This document shows, one piece after another, positions 1 through 6,001 of a stretch of 6,146 nt of DNA. A program made the translations under genes and the position numbers. Each line of letters starts with the position of its first letter. Within the stretch, counting starts at the first letter, position 1. The notes below the pieces were generated by a model that was given only the letters and a program-made list of their open reading frames with translations, had not been told where the DNA came from and searched no databases. Source of the DNA: an uncultured Propionibacteriaceae bacterium (GTDB taxonomy: Bacteria > Actinomycetota > Actinomycetes > Propionibacteriales > Propionibacteriaceae); contig CAMCJC010000169.1 of assembly GCA_945875065.1 (NCBI GenBank), positions 1-6,146 on the forward strand, written 5' to 3'.

Positions 1-1545
1 CCGCTCCGCGACTGCCGAGGCGTTATCGGCCGACCGTTCCCACTTGTCATGGAAGTAGACGGCGGCATCCTCCGGGGTTCCCTTGGACTCCGAGATCATG
101 CCTTTGAACACCTGAACGTCGCTGGGGTTGTCGCCCTCGGCCATGAAGGCGAGCTGTAGTTCGAGCTCGTACCAGTTCATGTTTTTCGACTTGGCGTAGT
201 CCATGAGCAGAGTGTTGCGCCCGTCCGACCATTGCCCCAGGCCGGCCCCGCCCTTGTCGTGGTCGGTGATGCCGTGGAAGTCGTTGTCGATGATCGCCTG
301 CTTCCTGGGCCCGATCTGGTAGGGCTCGTTGTAGACGGTCTCGACACCGGTCGGATCGATACCGGATTCCTCCGACCAGTTGCCTAGGATGCCGGCGATG
401 TTCTCGTCGGGCATGCCCCAAGTCTTGAGTACGGAGTAGGCCTTTTGGGCGTTGGCCTCGACGTTGGCGTCGACGACTCCACCGCCCCCATCGCCTCTGG
501 TCCCGCCGCTTTCGCTGATTGAGCAGTCAGCCATGCTGCGGTCGATCTTGCCGTCGGTTTGGGCGCGGTCGTCGGTCAACCCTCCTAGGAGCGACATGAT
601 GAGCGAGGCGATGGATACCGTCGCGATGCCTGCGGTCGCGACGGCCGTCACAGGGGCGACGATCGCGCTGACGACGCCGCCGATCACGAAACCAATGGCA
701 TTACTGACCGCTGTTCCGATCGCCATGAATGGGGCGGTGACGACCGAGACGATTGCCGAGACCATGCCCGCGACCCAGGCCATGAACGCCGCGAAGGCGT
801 TGGCGATCGCGGCCATCGCGGCGAAGAACATGGACTTTAGCCAGGCCAGCAGGGCCATCAGCATTGCAAGGCCGGTCGCAGGGGGAGCGGCTGCTGCGGC
901 GCCGGCGGTGGTCACCTTGGCGCCCGTGGACATGCCTTCGTCGTTCTTGTCCTTCTTCTCATAGCTGGTGCCGCCGACGCCGAGCTTCTTATCGCCGCCT
1001 GGTTTCGCCGGCTCCGCGACGGGGCTGCCGCCGGTGACCTTCGTGGCATCCTTGGCGGCTTCGACCGCGACGTTCTTGGCGGCCCCGACCGCTGCTCCGT
1101 GAGCGCCCCCTTTCGTGCCTCCCTCGGCAGCACCAGAGACTGCGGCTCCGGTGTAGCGGCCAGCTGTCCGTCGAGCCGCTGAACTGCCGTCTTTGTCGAT
1201 GGCGTTCTGGGCCGCAGAACCGGCCATTTGCGCTGGGATACCATCCGAGTCTTTACCCAACTTGCCGATAGCCTTGCCGGCGTCTGTGTCCTTGCCCGGT
1301 CGGGGCGCGGAAGTCGCGGATTCCTCCGGCGGTTTGGGAGGTTGCCGCGGACCGGTTGGCTGCTGTCGACCGGGAGGTTTCGGACCTGGAGACTGCGCTC
1401 CAGGTTGCTGTGGACTAGGTCCGGGAGCAGGCTTCTTGGTTCCCGGGGCGGGCTTTGCCGGCTGCCCCAACGACTTGCTGCCCCGGCCGGCTCCGGCTGA
1501 CGGTGGTGGGTCGACGGGAGGCGTCGTGCCGCCGCTAGTAGGCAT
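1..1545 (-). CDS. Membrane-linked peptidoglycan hydrolase of a conjugation module (phage tail lysozyme-like domain), 3' end outside window
   Basis: The frame is open for 515 codons from ATG at 1545 to the window edge. GGAAAGGA lies 8 bases upstream as ribosome binding site, and the gap to the preceding gene is 34 bases. Residues 1-75 are rich in Pro, Gln and Gly. Residues 75-215 are a low-complexity Ala/Gly/Lys/Asp linker. Residues 226-322 are an almost unbroken hydrophobic block (LAMLMALLAW, then MFFAAMAAIANAF and onward), enough for about four membrane passes. Residues 360-515 resemble the phage tail tip lysozyme family (Phage_lysozyme2): GILGNWSEESGIDP at 385-398, with E393 aligning to the family's catalytic Glu in 'ESG', then GLGQWSDGR at 435-443 and a C-terminal YFHDKWE at 497-503. 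Such proteins act as VirB1-like wall hydrolases that open peptidoglycan for conjugation machinery in Gram-positive elements. Role inferred from the domain and neighbours. A further domain such as CHAP may follow beyond the edge. A phage virion origin is less likely given the pilin-like neighbour. Confidence 0.82.
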   Translation of the reverse strand, partial: MPTSGGTTPPVDPPPSAGAGRGSKSLGQPAKPAPGTKKPAPGPSPQQPGAQSPGPKPPGRQQPTGPRQPPKPPEESATSAPRPGKDTDAGKAIGKLGKDSDGIPAQMAGSAAQNAIDKDGSSAARRTAGRYTGAAVSGAAEGGTKGGAHGAAVGAAKNVAVEAAKDATKVTGGSPVAEPAKPGGDKKLGVGGTSYEKKDKNDEGMSTGAKVTTAGAAAAAPPATGLAMLMALLAWLKSMFFAAMAAIANAFAAFMAWVAGMVSAIVSVVTAPFMAIGTAVSNAIGFVIGGVVSAIVAPVTAVATAGIATVSIASLIMSLLGGLTDDRAQTDGKIDRSMADCSISESGGTRGDGGGGVVDANVEANAQKAYSVLKTWGMPDENIAGILGNWSEESGIDPTGVETVYNEPYQIGPRKQAIIDNDFHGITDHDKGGAGLGQWSDGRNTLLMDYAKSKNMNWYELELQLAFMAEGDNPSDVQVFKGMISESKGTPEDAAVYFHDKWERSADNASAVAER

Positions 1546-1579
1546 GGCAGTGTTCCTTTCCAAGGGACTTCAGGTAGCG

Positions 1580-2881
1580 TCAGTAGTTGGTGATGAGGAA
1601 ACCGTCGCTGTTGGTGGACCCGTTGGCCTGCACATCACGCAGCTGGACGTCGTAGCTGAGCAACTCAAACATCAAGTCCGACTGGTAATTCGTCTTGTTC
1701 TTGGCATAGTTCGTATATGCCTGGGACAGGTTGTTCATGACATTTATCAAGGGTCGCATCGTGACGTCGGAGGACTGGTAATCGTGTTTGAGATCGCTAC
1801 CGTTGGACAAGACCCACTTCATGTCCGAGATTTGCTGCGTAACCCCGTCGGATTCCTGCTTTTGAACTGATGAGAGGTAGTTGACGTAGTTCTCGCCTCT
1901 GGGGACGAGCGCGTCGAGATAACCGGAGTAGACATCGCCACTGCGCCAGTTCACCTCGAATCCTCCGGGCACAACGTTGGAGGTCTTCAACTCCAACGAC
2001 GACACACCGTCGGAAGTCTCGCTGGCCGAGGAACCGACAATTTCGTCGCCAGCAACTGCGGGTGGCACCTCCGGAGGTCGCAGGAACAGCCCATCGACCT
2101 TCGTCGTCTCGAGCTCCTTGGTGTATGAAGTGATTTGCTGCAGGTTGGAACGCATCTCCAGGAGCTTGCTGTCCAGCTTGTCGCGGGTTTCCTTCTCTTG
2201 CGGTGCCACGGCGACCTCGTAGTAGGCGTGAGCGATGTCGAAGTTCTTCGCGTCAAGGGACTTGAGGTGCTGCGCCCCAGTCGCTCCCGGGTTCATGATG
2301 ATCCGCCATTGGTCGTACTTGCTGAACGAGGCGTCGGAGGCAGCCGTGGTGCTGCCCGTGTCCTGCTGCCGCTCGTTGAAGCTGAGTTCCTTGTTGGCTC
2401 GGATCGTCAGATTCAGGATTTGTGGGGTGAACGGCTCGTCGGCCTCCAGCAGCACCCCGACGTATCCCGTTGAGCCGAAGGCCACGAAATGGCCTTCGAT
2501 GCCTGGAGTCGAGACTTTGGTCATCTGGTTCCTCTCGTCGATACCCAGGAGGAATGCCTGGTAGTCGGCCGCAGAGTAGGAGATGGCCGCGGTGGCCGGG
2601 AAGTGCATGACGGCCAAGGCGCGGGTCCGCGACTCATTGACATACACGCCGTCGATCTCGCCCTTGAGCTTGGTTTTCGAGGTCTCGAACTGGTGGTTGT
2701 AGAGGGCCGTGGATGCCAGCGACTCGGAGCCCGCTTTAGCGGCTGAAGCCGCCGCGGCGGCCACACCGACGAGACCGGTCACGACGAACACGCTGAAGAA
2801 GATGCCGAAGCGCTCGATGGCGTGATGTGAATCGAGCTTGAACTTCTTGCTGAAGGCCTTCGCCTTGTCCTTTATCCCCAT
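1580..2881 (-). CDS. Single-pass membrane protein of unknown function, probable conjugation-module component
   Basis: The product is 433 residues, ending in TGA at 1580-1582. I chose ATG 2879-2881 because GGGAAGTGA (seven of nine matches to AGGAGGTGA) precedes it; an in-frame GTG at 2918-2920 would add 13 residues but has only GC-rich, non-purine sequence upstream. Residues 1-24 are basic and cytoplasmic-looking (KDKAKAFSKKFK). One membrane helix covers about 25-48 (GIFFSVFVVTGLVGVAAAAA), with no cleavage motif that I trust. The remaining 385 residues are polar and probably lie outside the membrane. A heptad-like helical stretch lies near 240-275 (EKETRDKLDSKLLEMRSNL), followed by a Pro-rich spacer (LRPPEVPPAV) and a helical C-terminus. 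No enzymatic motif is visible and I do not recognise the family. The topology recalls anchored channel-scaffold proteins of type IV systems (VirB8/TcpC class), but I see no sequence proof of that. GC content is clearly lower than in the genes to the right. Confidence 0.85.
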   Translation of the reverse strand: MGIKDKAKAFSKKFKLDSHHAIERFGIFFSVFVVTGLVGVAAAAASAAKAGSESLASTALYNHQFETSKTKLKGEIDGVYVNESRTRALAVMHFPATAAISYSAADYQAFLLGIDERNQMTKVSTPGIEGHFVAFGSTGYVGVLLEADEPFTPQILNLTIRANKELSFNERQQDTGSTTAASDASFSKYDQWRIIMNPGATGAQHLKSLDAKNFDIAHAYYEVAVAPQEKETRDKLDSKLLEMRSNLQQITSYTKELETTKVDGLFLRPPEVPPAVAGDEIVGSSASETSDGVSSLELKTSNVVPGGFEVNWRSGDVYSGYLDALVPRGENYVNYLSSVQKQESDGVTQQISDMKWVLSNGSDLKHDYQSSDVTMRPLINVMNNLSQAYTNYAKNKTNYQSDLMFELLSYDVQLRDVQANGSTNSDGFLITNY

Positions 2882-2885
2882 GTCA

Positions 2886-2891
2886 CTTCCC
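2886..2891 (-). promoter_or_regulatory. Ribosome binding site deciding the start of the 433-residue protein
   Basis: On the minus strand this reads GGGAAG, within GGGAAGTGAC directly before ATG 2881. The two upstream in-frame starts (ATG 2914 and GTG 2920) have no spaced purine-rich site, which is why the shorter protein is preferred. Confidence 0.5.
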
Positions 2892-2924
2892 GTTTCATTG
2901 GTTCTGGGCCGCATCCCCACGGCC

Positions 2925-2959
2925 GGCCGGGCCGGCGGTCCGCTCCCGCTAGCCCGGCC
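2925..2959 (-). other. GC-rich inverted repeat between the first two transfer genes
   Basis: GGCCGGGC at 2925-2932 and GCCCGGCC at 2952-2959 are exact complements with a 19-base loop, in the 115-base gap between the pilin-like gene and the 433-residue gene. No T-run follows on the minus strand, so it is not a standard intrinsic terminator. It could pause transcription, partly terminate it, or mark an RNA processing or stability point that lets the small pilin-like subunit be made in excess. A second, overlapping palindrome (CCGGCC/GGCCGG at 2923-2935) could compete with it. Confidence 0.4.
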
Positions 2960-2996
2960 CTAAATCGCCGTTGAGTCTTGGGCCGTGTCGCTTAGC

Positions 2997-3356
2997 TCAG
3001 CCCTGGTCCACCGTCTGCACGATGACGGTGCCGCCGCCGAGTTCCTCAATGGTCGTCTGACCACCGGAGCCAACGGCGCTGATCAGGTTCCAGCCGCCGG
3101 TTCCGAGGGCGCCGCCAACGAGGATCAGCATCGCGATAGTGCCCCAGCCCGACTGCTGGGAGTTCTGCGGGGACATGAGCTTCTTCAGGAGCAGCACGGC
3201 TCCCCAGATGAGCCCAGCGGCTCCTAGAAGCATGAGCAAGGCGCCTCCCCAGGCTTGAATCTGACCTTTTGCGTTCTCTAGGAAGCTCGTCAGATCCCAA
3301 GCCGCCGTGGGTGCGCCGGTCCAGTCGAGGAGGCTAGCCTCGAAGATCTCCATCAT
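2997..3356 (-). CDS. Two-helix membrane protein, VirB2/TrbC pilin-like
   Basis: The product is 119 residues. Two adjacent ATG codons (3354-3356 and 3351-3353) follow GAGAGGAAAG at good spacing; the first is taken. Residues 1-35 form an N-terminal segment with aromatic and acidic residues but no classical signal peptide. Helix one spans about 36-57 (WGGALLMLLGAAGLIWGAVLLL), a short basic loop follows (KKLMSPQNSQQSG), and helix two spans about 70-95 (WGTIAMLILVGGALGTGGW). The tail is Gly- and Thr-rich. Small size, two Gly/Ala-rich helices and a short basic loop are the layout of VirB2/TrbC-type major pilin or channel subunits. It leads a run of genes that includes a wall hydrolase, which fits a conjugation operon. 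The pilin role is inferred from architecture and context; a generic small membrane protein of the same operon is the alternative. Confidence 0.83.
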   Translation of the reverse strand: MMEIFEASLLDWTGAPTAAWDLTSFLENAKGQIQAWGGALLMLLGAAGLIWGAVLLLKKLMSPQNSQQSGWGTIAMLILVGGALGTGGWNLISAVGSGGQTTIEELGGGTVIVQTVDQG

Positions 3357-3712
3357 GGTTCTTTCCTCTCGTGTTTCGCGCTGTATCCGCTCCTATCAGA
3401 TCGGATCGAGGCGCCTTCCTTGTGGTGCTGTGGCGCAGGGGATCGGCCCTGGGGGCGGAGCTGGGAGGTTGCGGTTGACCTTCCGCCTCGGACTTGAATC
3501 CCTCTGCAACGATCAATCTACACCATTCATTAGGTCTATCATAGTCTCTATCGATACCTGATGATCGTTCATCTGGCTCCGTAGGCCTCCAGGTGCGCCG
3601 GGGCGGCTTGCCTTGCTGGGCGTTGGTCGTGATGGCATCGAGCTGGCGTCCACGCGGCCGGCTGGGCAGCGTGGGTCGCTCTATAGCCCCGGATAGATAA
3701 GGAGTCCGACAC
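3357..3712. promoter_or_regulatory. Divergent control region between the transfer genes and the XRE regulator
   Basis: No ORF here is credible. The region is GC-rich except for an AT-rich island at about 3508-3570, the likeliest promoter/operator zone. For the minus-strand genes, TATGAT (plus-strand 3538-3543) is a fair -10 hexamer and TAGATT (3515-3520) a second; neither has a consensus -35. Use of the first would give a leader of about 170 bases. For the regulator, TATAGC at 3682-3687 is a weak -10 candidate about 26 bases before the start codon. An inverted repeat CCACGC (3650-3655)/GCGTGG (3669-3674) lies just before it and may be an operator or leader hairpin. All promoter calls here are read by eye and tentative. 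Confidence 0.5.
3508..3569. promoter_or_regulatory. Nested inverted and direct repeats, candidate operator
   Basis: AACGATCA (3508-3515) and TGATCGTT (3562-3569) are perfect 8-bp inverted arms 46 bases apart. Inside them lie TCTATC twice at a 12-base period (3535-3540 and 3547-3552), the odd palindrome CTATcATAG (3536-3544) and the perfect 8-bp palindrome TATCGATA (3549-3556). The candidate -10 for the transfer genes is inside the same block. This arrangement suits cooperative binding of a dimeric repressor, for which the adjacent XRE protein is the obvious candidate by inference. Confidence 0.45.
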
Positions 3713-4087
3713 ATGAGTCGTCTTCCCGGTGATACGTTCGCCAGGTGCATGCGCTGTGAACGTGAGCGCCAAGGACTCAGCCAAGCCGAGGTCGCCAGGC
3801 GCATGGCTGGCGTGCTGCGCGCGGCGGTCGACCCGTCGACGGTTGTCCGGATCGAGCAGCAGACTCGAGCCATCAGGTTGGACGAGGCGGTTGCGGTCTC
3901 GAGGGCCCTCGGGGTCCCGATCACGGTCCTGCTGAGCGATGACCTCGACACCGACGCCCGCGTCGACGCCTGTGCCGCCGAACTCGCCCTCGCCCAGCAG
4001 GAATGGGAACAGGCGGGAACCCGAGTCGAGCGACTGACCGAGACGCTCCGGTCGCTTCGCCGTCAGGCCCTGGCGGAGGGAGCCTAG
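3713..4087 (+). CDS. XRE-family (Cro/C1-type) transcriptional regulator with C-terminal coiled coil
   Basis: The product is 124 residues, with ATG 3713 preceded by AAGGAG at 3699-3704, 8 bases away. Residues 10-77 fit the Cro/C1 helix-turn-helix fold: an opening helix (FARCMRCERERQGLS), the helix-turn-helix start LSQAEVARRM at 22-31, the typical STVVRIEQ at 42-49, and LDEAVAVSRALGVP at 56-69. The stretch between the two helix-turn-helix helices (AGVLRAAVDP, 32-41) is a little longer than in compact family members. Residues 84-118 form an Ala/Glu/Arg-rich helix with heptad spacing (ALAQQEWEQAGTRVERLTE), probably for dimerisation. There is no peptidase or ligand-binding domain. It is transcribed away from the transfer genes and 73 bases before the exporter gene, so it may regulate either side and itself. 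Targets are not shown by sequence. Confidence 0.9.
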   Translation: MSRLPGDTFARCMRCERERQGLSQAEVARRMAGVLRAAVDPSTVVRIEQQTRAIRLDEAVAVSRALGVPITVLLSDDLDTDARVDACAAELALAQQEWEQAGTRVERLTETLRSLRRQALAEGA

Positions 4088-4122
4088 GCGGCGGGGAGCG
4101 TTCCTGGTGGACCCCTGGCCGT

Positions 4123-4144
4123 CAGATCTGGATGCGCAGATCTG
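4123..4144. promoter_or_regulatory. Twin CAGATCTG palindromes in front of the exporter gene
   Basis: The 8-bp palindrome CAGATCTG occurs at 4123-4130 and 4137-4144, separated by GATGCG; with the following G it is a 9-bp direct repeat of 14-base period. Because each copy is self-complementary, the pair also forms an 8-bp-stem, 6-base-loop RNA hairpin that ends two bases before the GAGGAGG ribosome binding site. Read as DNA, it suits a tandem operator with sites on nearly the same helix face; read as RNA, it could limit exporter translation. No T-run follows, so it is not an intrinsic terminator. Confidence 0.5.
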
Positions 4145-4146
4145 GC

Positions 4147-4153
4147 GAGGAGG
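4147..4153 (+). promoter_or_regulatory. Strong ribosome binding site deciding the MFS start
   Basis: GAGGAGG lies 7 bases before ATG 4161. An in-frame GTG at 4107 would add 18 residues but would place the twin palindromes inside the gene and has a weaker upstream site; GTG 4158 is only 4 bases from this site. Confidence 0.7.
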
Positions 4154-4160
4154 TCATGTG

Positions 4161-5303
4161 ATGTCGACGAGGGTTCGGATGTTTCTGGCGAGCAGGCTGT
4201 TCGCGCTGCTCGGGAACTGGATGATGATTTTGACCCTGGGCATGTGGGGCAAGGAGCTGACGGGGTCGAACACCTTGGCTGGGGTGTGCGTCGCCGCGAT
4301 CATCGCGCCACGGCTGTTGGGCATCGTCGCCGGGTCGATCCTCGATCGCATCCCCCGCAAGACGGCCCTGCTCATATCCGATCTCGGCACGGCGGCCCTG
4401 GTGCCGGTTCTCGCGGTTGTCGATACGCGAAACGAGTACTGGATCTTGGTCGCGTTCGGGCTCGCCTACGGCACCCTCGGTGTGCTGCAGGCCGCCGCTC
4501 CCGGGGCCATCAAGGCTCTTTGCACCGGGGAGGAGATGCCAAAGGCCGTCTCGATCTACCAGGCGATGAGCGCGACCCTCGTCATCGTCGGGCCGCTGCT
4601 GGGGGCGGCGCTGTTCACGTCCTACCCGCCCTATCCGTTGCTGGCGCTGCTGGGCGGCTCGTTGCTGGCGGGGGGTGCGATCCTTGCGACGGTGCGGATC
4701 CCCGTCGAAGATGCGCCGGTCACCGGCGGCGTGTGGGAGGGGCTGCGACTGATCTGGTCGAGCTTCGCGTTGCGCACCGCCGTCGTTGCGCTGGTGCTGT
4801 CGCAGAGCGTGGCGGGTCTGGTCGACGGGTCGCTGTACGCGCTGCTCGACGCCCTGCACCTGCCGTCGAACGGCGCCGGAATCATCGTCGGGATTCAGGG
4901 CGTCGGGATGCTGGTCGGTGCGCTCGCGGGGCGGGTCGCGACGACTACCTCCCGGGCTCTTACCGCCGTCGGAATCGGGCTTGGCGGGACGGGCGTGGTC
5001 GCGCTGGGGATCGCGGCTTCGATCGGGCTCGTGTGGCCGCCTTTCGTGCTGATCGGCATCGCCGGCGGTCTGTTGGGTCTGGTGCAGACGGCGTTCGCGG
5101 TGCTGGTGCAGAGGGAGACTAAGCAGCAGGTCATCGGGCGGGTGCAGGCCGCGATCCAGGCCTTCCTGGCGGTGCCGGGGCTGGCTTCGGTGCTGCTCGG
5201 GGCACTGCTGGTTGCGGCCGTCCCGGTCACGACGCTGTACGTCGTCATCGGCGCCGTGATGGTGGTGGTCGGCGCGTGGGTGGTGGCGCGCCGCAGGTCA
5301 TGA
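4161..5303 (+). CDS. Major facilitator superfamily (MFS) transporter, probable drug or metabolite exporter
   Basis: The product is 380 residues from ATG 4161, typical for a 12-helix MFS protein. Hydrophobic segments fall near residues 7-27, 39-59, 68-86, 92-112, 125-150, 154-173, then after a polar loop (about 174-200, PVEDAPVTGGVWEG) the second half at about 200-375, ending in a basic tail (ARRRS). The MFS motif A between helices 2 and 3 is clear: GSILDRIPRKTAL, with G58, D62, R63 and R66. The helix 5 region carries the Gly/Pro-containing VIVGPLLGAALF, like the motif C of drug/H+ antiporters. The overall look is of the MFS_3/EntS-type efflux group, using proton-motive force in the cytoplasmic membrane; the substrate cannot be read from sequence. 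It follows the XRE regulator by 73 bases on the same strand, so co-transcription or local regulation is plausible. Confidence 0.92.
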   Translation: MSTRVRMFLASRLFALLGNWMMILTLGMWGKELTGSNTLAGVCVAAIIAPRLLGIVAGSILDRIPRKTALLISDLGTAALVPVLAVVDTRNEYWILVAFGLAYGTLGVLQAAAPGAIKALCTGEEMPKAVSIYQAMSATLVIVGPLLGAALFTSYPPYPLLALLGGSLLAGGAILATVRIPVEDAPVTGGVWEGLRLIWSSFALRTAVVALVLSQSVAGLVDGSLYALLDALHLPSNGAGIIVGIQGVGMLVGALAGRVATTTSRALTAVGIGLGGTGVVALGIAASIGLVWPPFVLIGIAGGLLGLVQTAFAVLVQRETKQQVIGRVQAAIQAFLAVPGLASVLLGALLVAAVPVTTLYVVIGAVMVVVGAWVVARRRS

Positions 5304-5389
5304 GGTCAGGGCCGACTCAGGGGGATTCCCCGTTGTGCGCCGACCTCCCGGTGAAGGAAGCTGGGAGCACGCCGAGAACAGGAGACCCC

Positions 5390-5839
5390 ATGACCGATCA
5401 ACCTAACGAACACGACGAGCCCAAGGCCGAGCAGGTCTTCGGCGAGGAGGCCGCCGAAGCGACGGAGACCGTCGACGCGGAGGTCGTGAAGGACAAGTCC
5501 GAGAAGCGCAACCTGGGCGACGAGGCCGCCAGGTTCGTCGCGGACGCCGGCTACGCCGCGGCCGGGTTCGCCGGCCTGGTCGGCGAGAAGGTCCGGGCGT
5601 TCTACGACGAGCAGAAGGCCGAGTACGTCAAGACCCACCCCGATACCGACGCCCCGGGCGCCCGCCAGTTCCTCGAACAGCTGGGAACCCACCTGAACCG
5701 TCTGGTGGAGGACATCAACAAGGGCTTCCGCGACCTGAGCGACAAAGGGCGCGAGGTCGTCGACCGCTGGGAAAAGCCGGCCGAAACCCAGCCGAAGGGT
5801 GAGTCGCAGGCCGCCGAGGACCCGAAACCCGAGGAGTAG
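5390..5839 (+). CDS. Acidic Ala-rich helical protein of unknown function
   Basis: The product is 149 residues. ATG 5390 follows AGGAG (5380-5384) with 5 bases between; the frame is open further upstream but overlaps the exporter gene and has no better start. Residues 1-45 are strongly acidic and probably disordered (EQVFGEEAAEATETVDAEVV). Residues 49-75 form an Ala/Gly-rich amphipathic helix (AARFVADAGYAAAGFAGLVG). Charged helices follow (EKVRAFYDEQKAEYVK; FLEQLGTHLNRLVEDINKGF; DLSDKGREVVDRWEK), then a Pro/Glu/Lys-rich tail. There is no signal peptide, strong membrane helix or catalytic motif. The helix pattern faintly recalls the N-terminal part of heparin-binding hemagglutinin-like actinobacterial proteins, but it lacks the Lys/Ala/Pro repeats and I would not name it so. 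It lies 86 bases after the exporter and is closed by a strong terminator, so it is probably the last gene of that unit or has its own promoter. Confidence 0.85.
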   Translation: MTDQPNEHDEPKAEQVFGEEAAEATETVDAEVVKDKSEKRNLGDEAARFVADAGYAAAGFAGLVGEKVRAFYDEQKAEYVKTHPDTDAPGARQFLEQLGTHLNRLVEDINKGFRDLSDKGREVVDRWEKPAETQPKGESQAAEDPKPEE

Positions 5840-5855
5840 CAACTGGAGAATCGTC

Positions 5856-5889
5856 ACGCGTCGCGCGAAGACCCCGCGCGACGCGTTTT
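5856..5889 (+). terminator. Strong intrinsic terminator after the acidic protein gene
   Basis: ACGCGTCGCGCG at 5856-5867 pairs perfectly over 12 bp with CGCGCGACGCGT at 5875-5886, with a 7-base loop, and is followed by TTTT (5886-5889). It begins 16 bases after the stop codon. There is no T-run on the other strand, so it works for plus-strand transcription. Confidence 0.85.
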
Positions 5890-5929
5890 CATGTGTCCTC
5901 GCCCCTCGACACGTCGCCTCGCCCCCACC

Positions 5930-6001
5930 TGCCCCTCGCCGTCGTCCTGCCCTTCGCCGTCATCCCGCCCCTCGCCCTCGTCCCGCCCCTCGCCGTCGTC
6001 C
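5930..6001. repeat. Four tandem 18-bp repeats
   Basis: Units start at 5930, 5948, 5966 and 5984 with consensus YGCCCCTCGCCGTCGTCC. The fourth matches the consensus, the first also (T at the variable base), the third differs at one base and the second at two. Degenerate versions (TCGCCCCTCGACACGTC and similar) extend left to about 5909. The 18-base period keeps reading frames open on both strands, which explains the spurious ORFs. Confidence 0.8.

Noticed and set aside
452..964. 170-codon plus-strand frame opposite the hydrolase gene
   Set aside because: Its Ala/Thr/Pro/Met-rich product is the antisense image of the Ala/Val hydrophobic block; the minus frame has a good ribosome binding site and a recognisable domain.
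3475..3503. TTGACC as a -35 for a plus-strand promoter
   Set aside because: No acceptable -10 hexamer lies 16-18 bases downstream.
3334..3951. 205-codon minus-strand frame across the divergent region
   Set aside because: It is antisense to the clear XRE gene, overlaps the pilin-like start, and its product is Arg/Ser/Thr-rich without any domain: a GC-rich shadow frame.
4122..4859. 245-codon minus-strand frame opposite the exporter
   Set aside because: Gln/Arg-rich antisense product typical of high-GC shadow frames.
4244..5122. 292-codon plus-strand frame inside the exporter gene
   Set aside because: It is a second frame of the MFS gene; its Arg/Gly/Asp-rich product has no hydrophobic pattern, while the chosen frame has 12 helices and motif A.
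5321..5332. GGGG-GATT-CCCC hairpin after the exporter as terminator
   Set aside because: Only a 4-bp stem with no T-run; too weak to call.
5306..5857. 183-codon minus-strand frame opposite the acidic protein
   Set aside because: Leu/Gly/Val-rich antisense of an Asp/Glu/Lys-rich gene; no start signal, and it overlaps the terminator.
5930..6001. CRISPR array
   Set aside because: The units are contiguous 18-mers with no spacers between them, and no cas gene is present.
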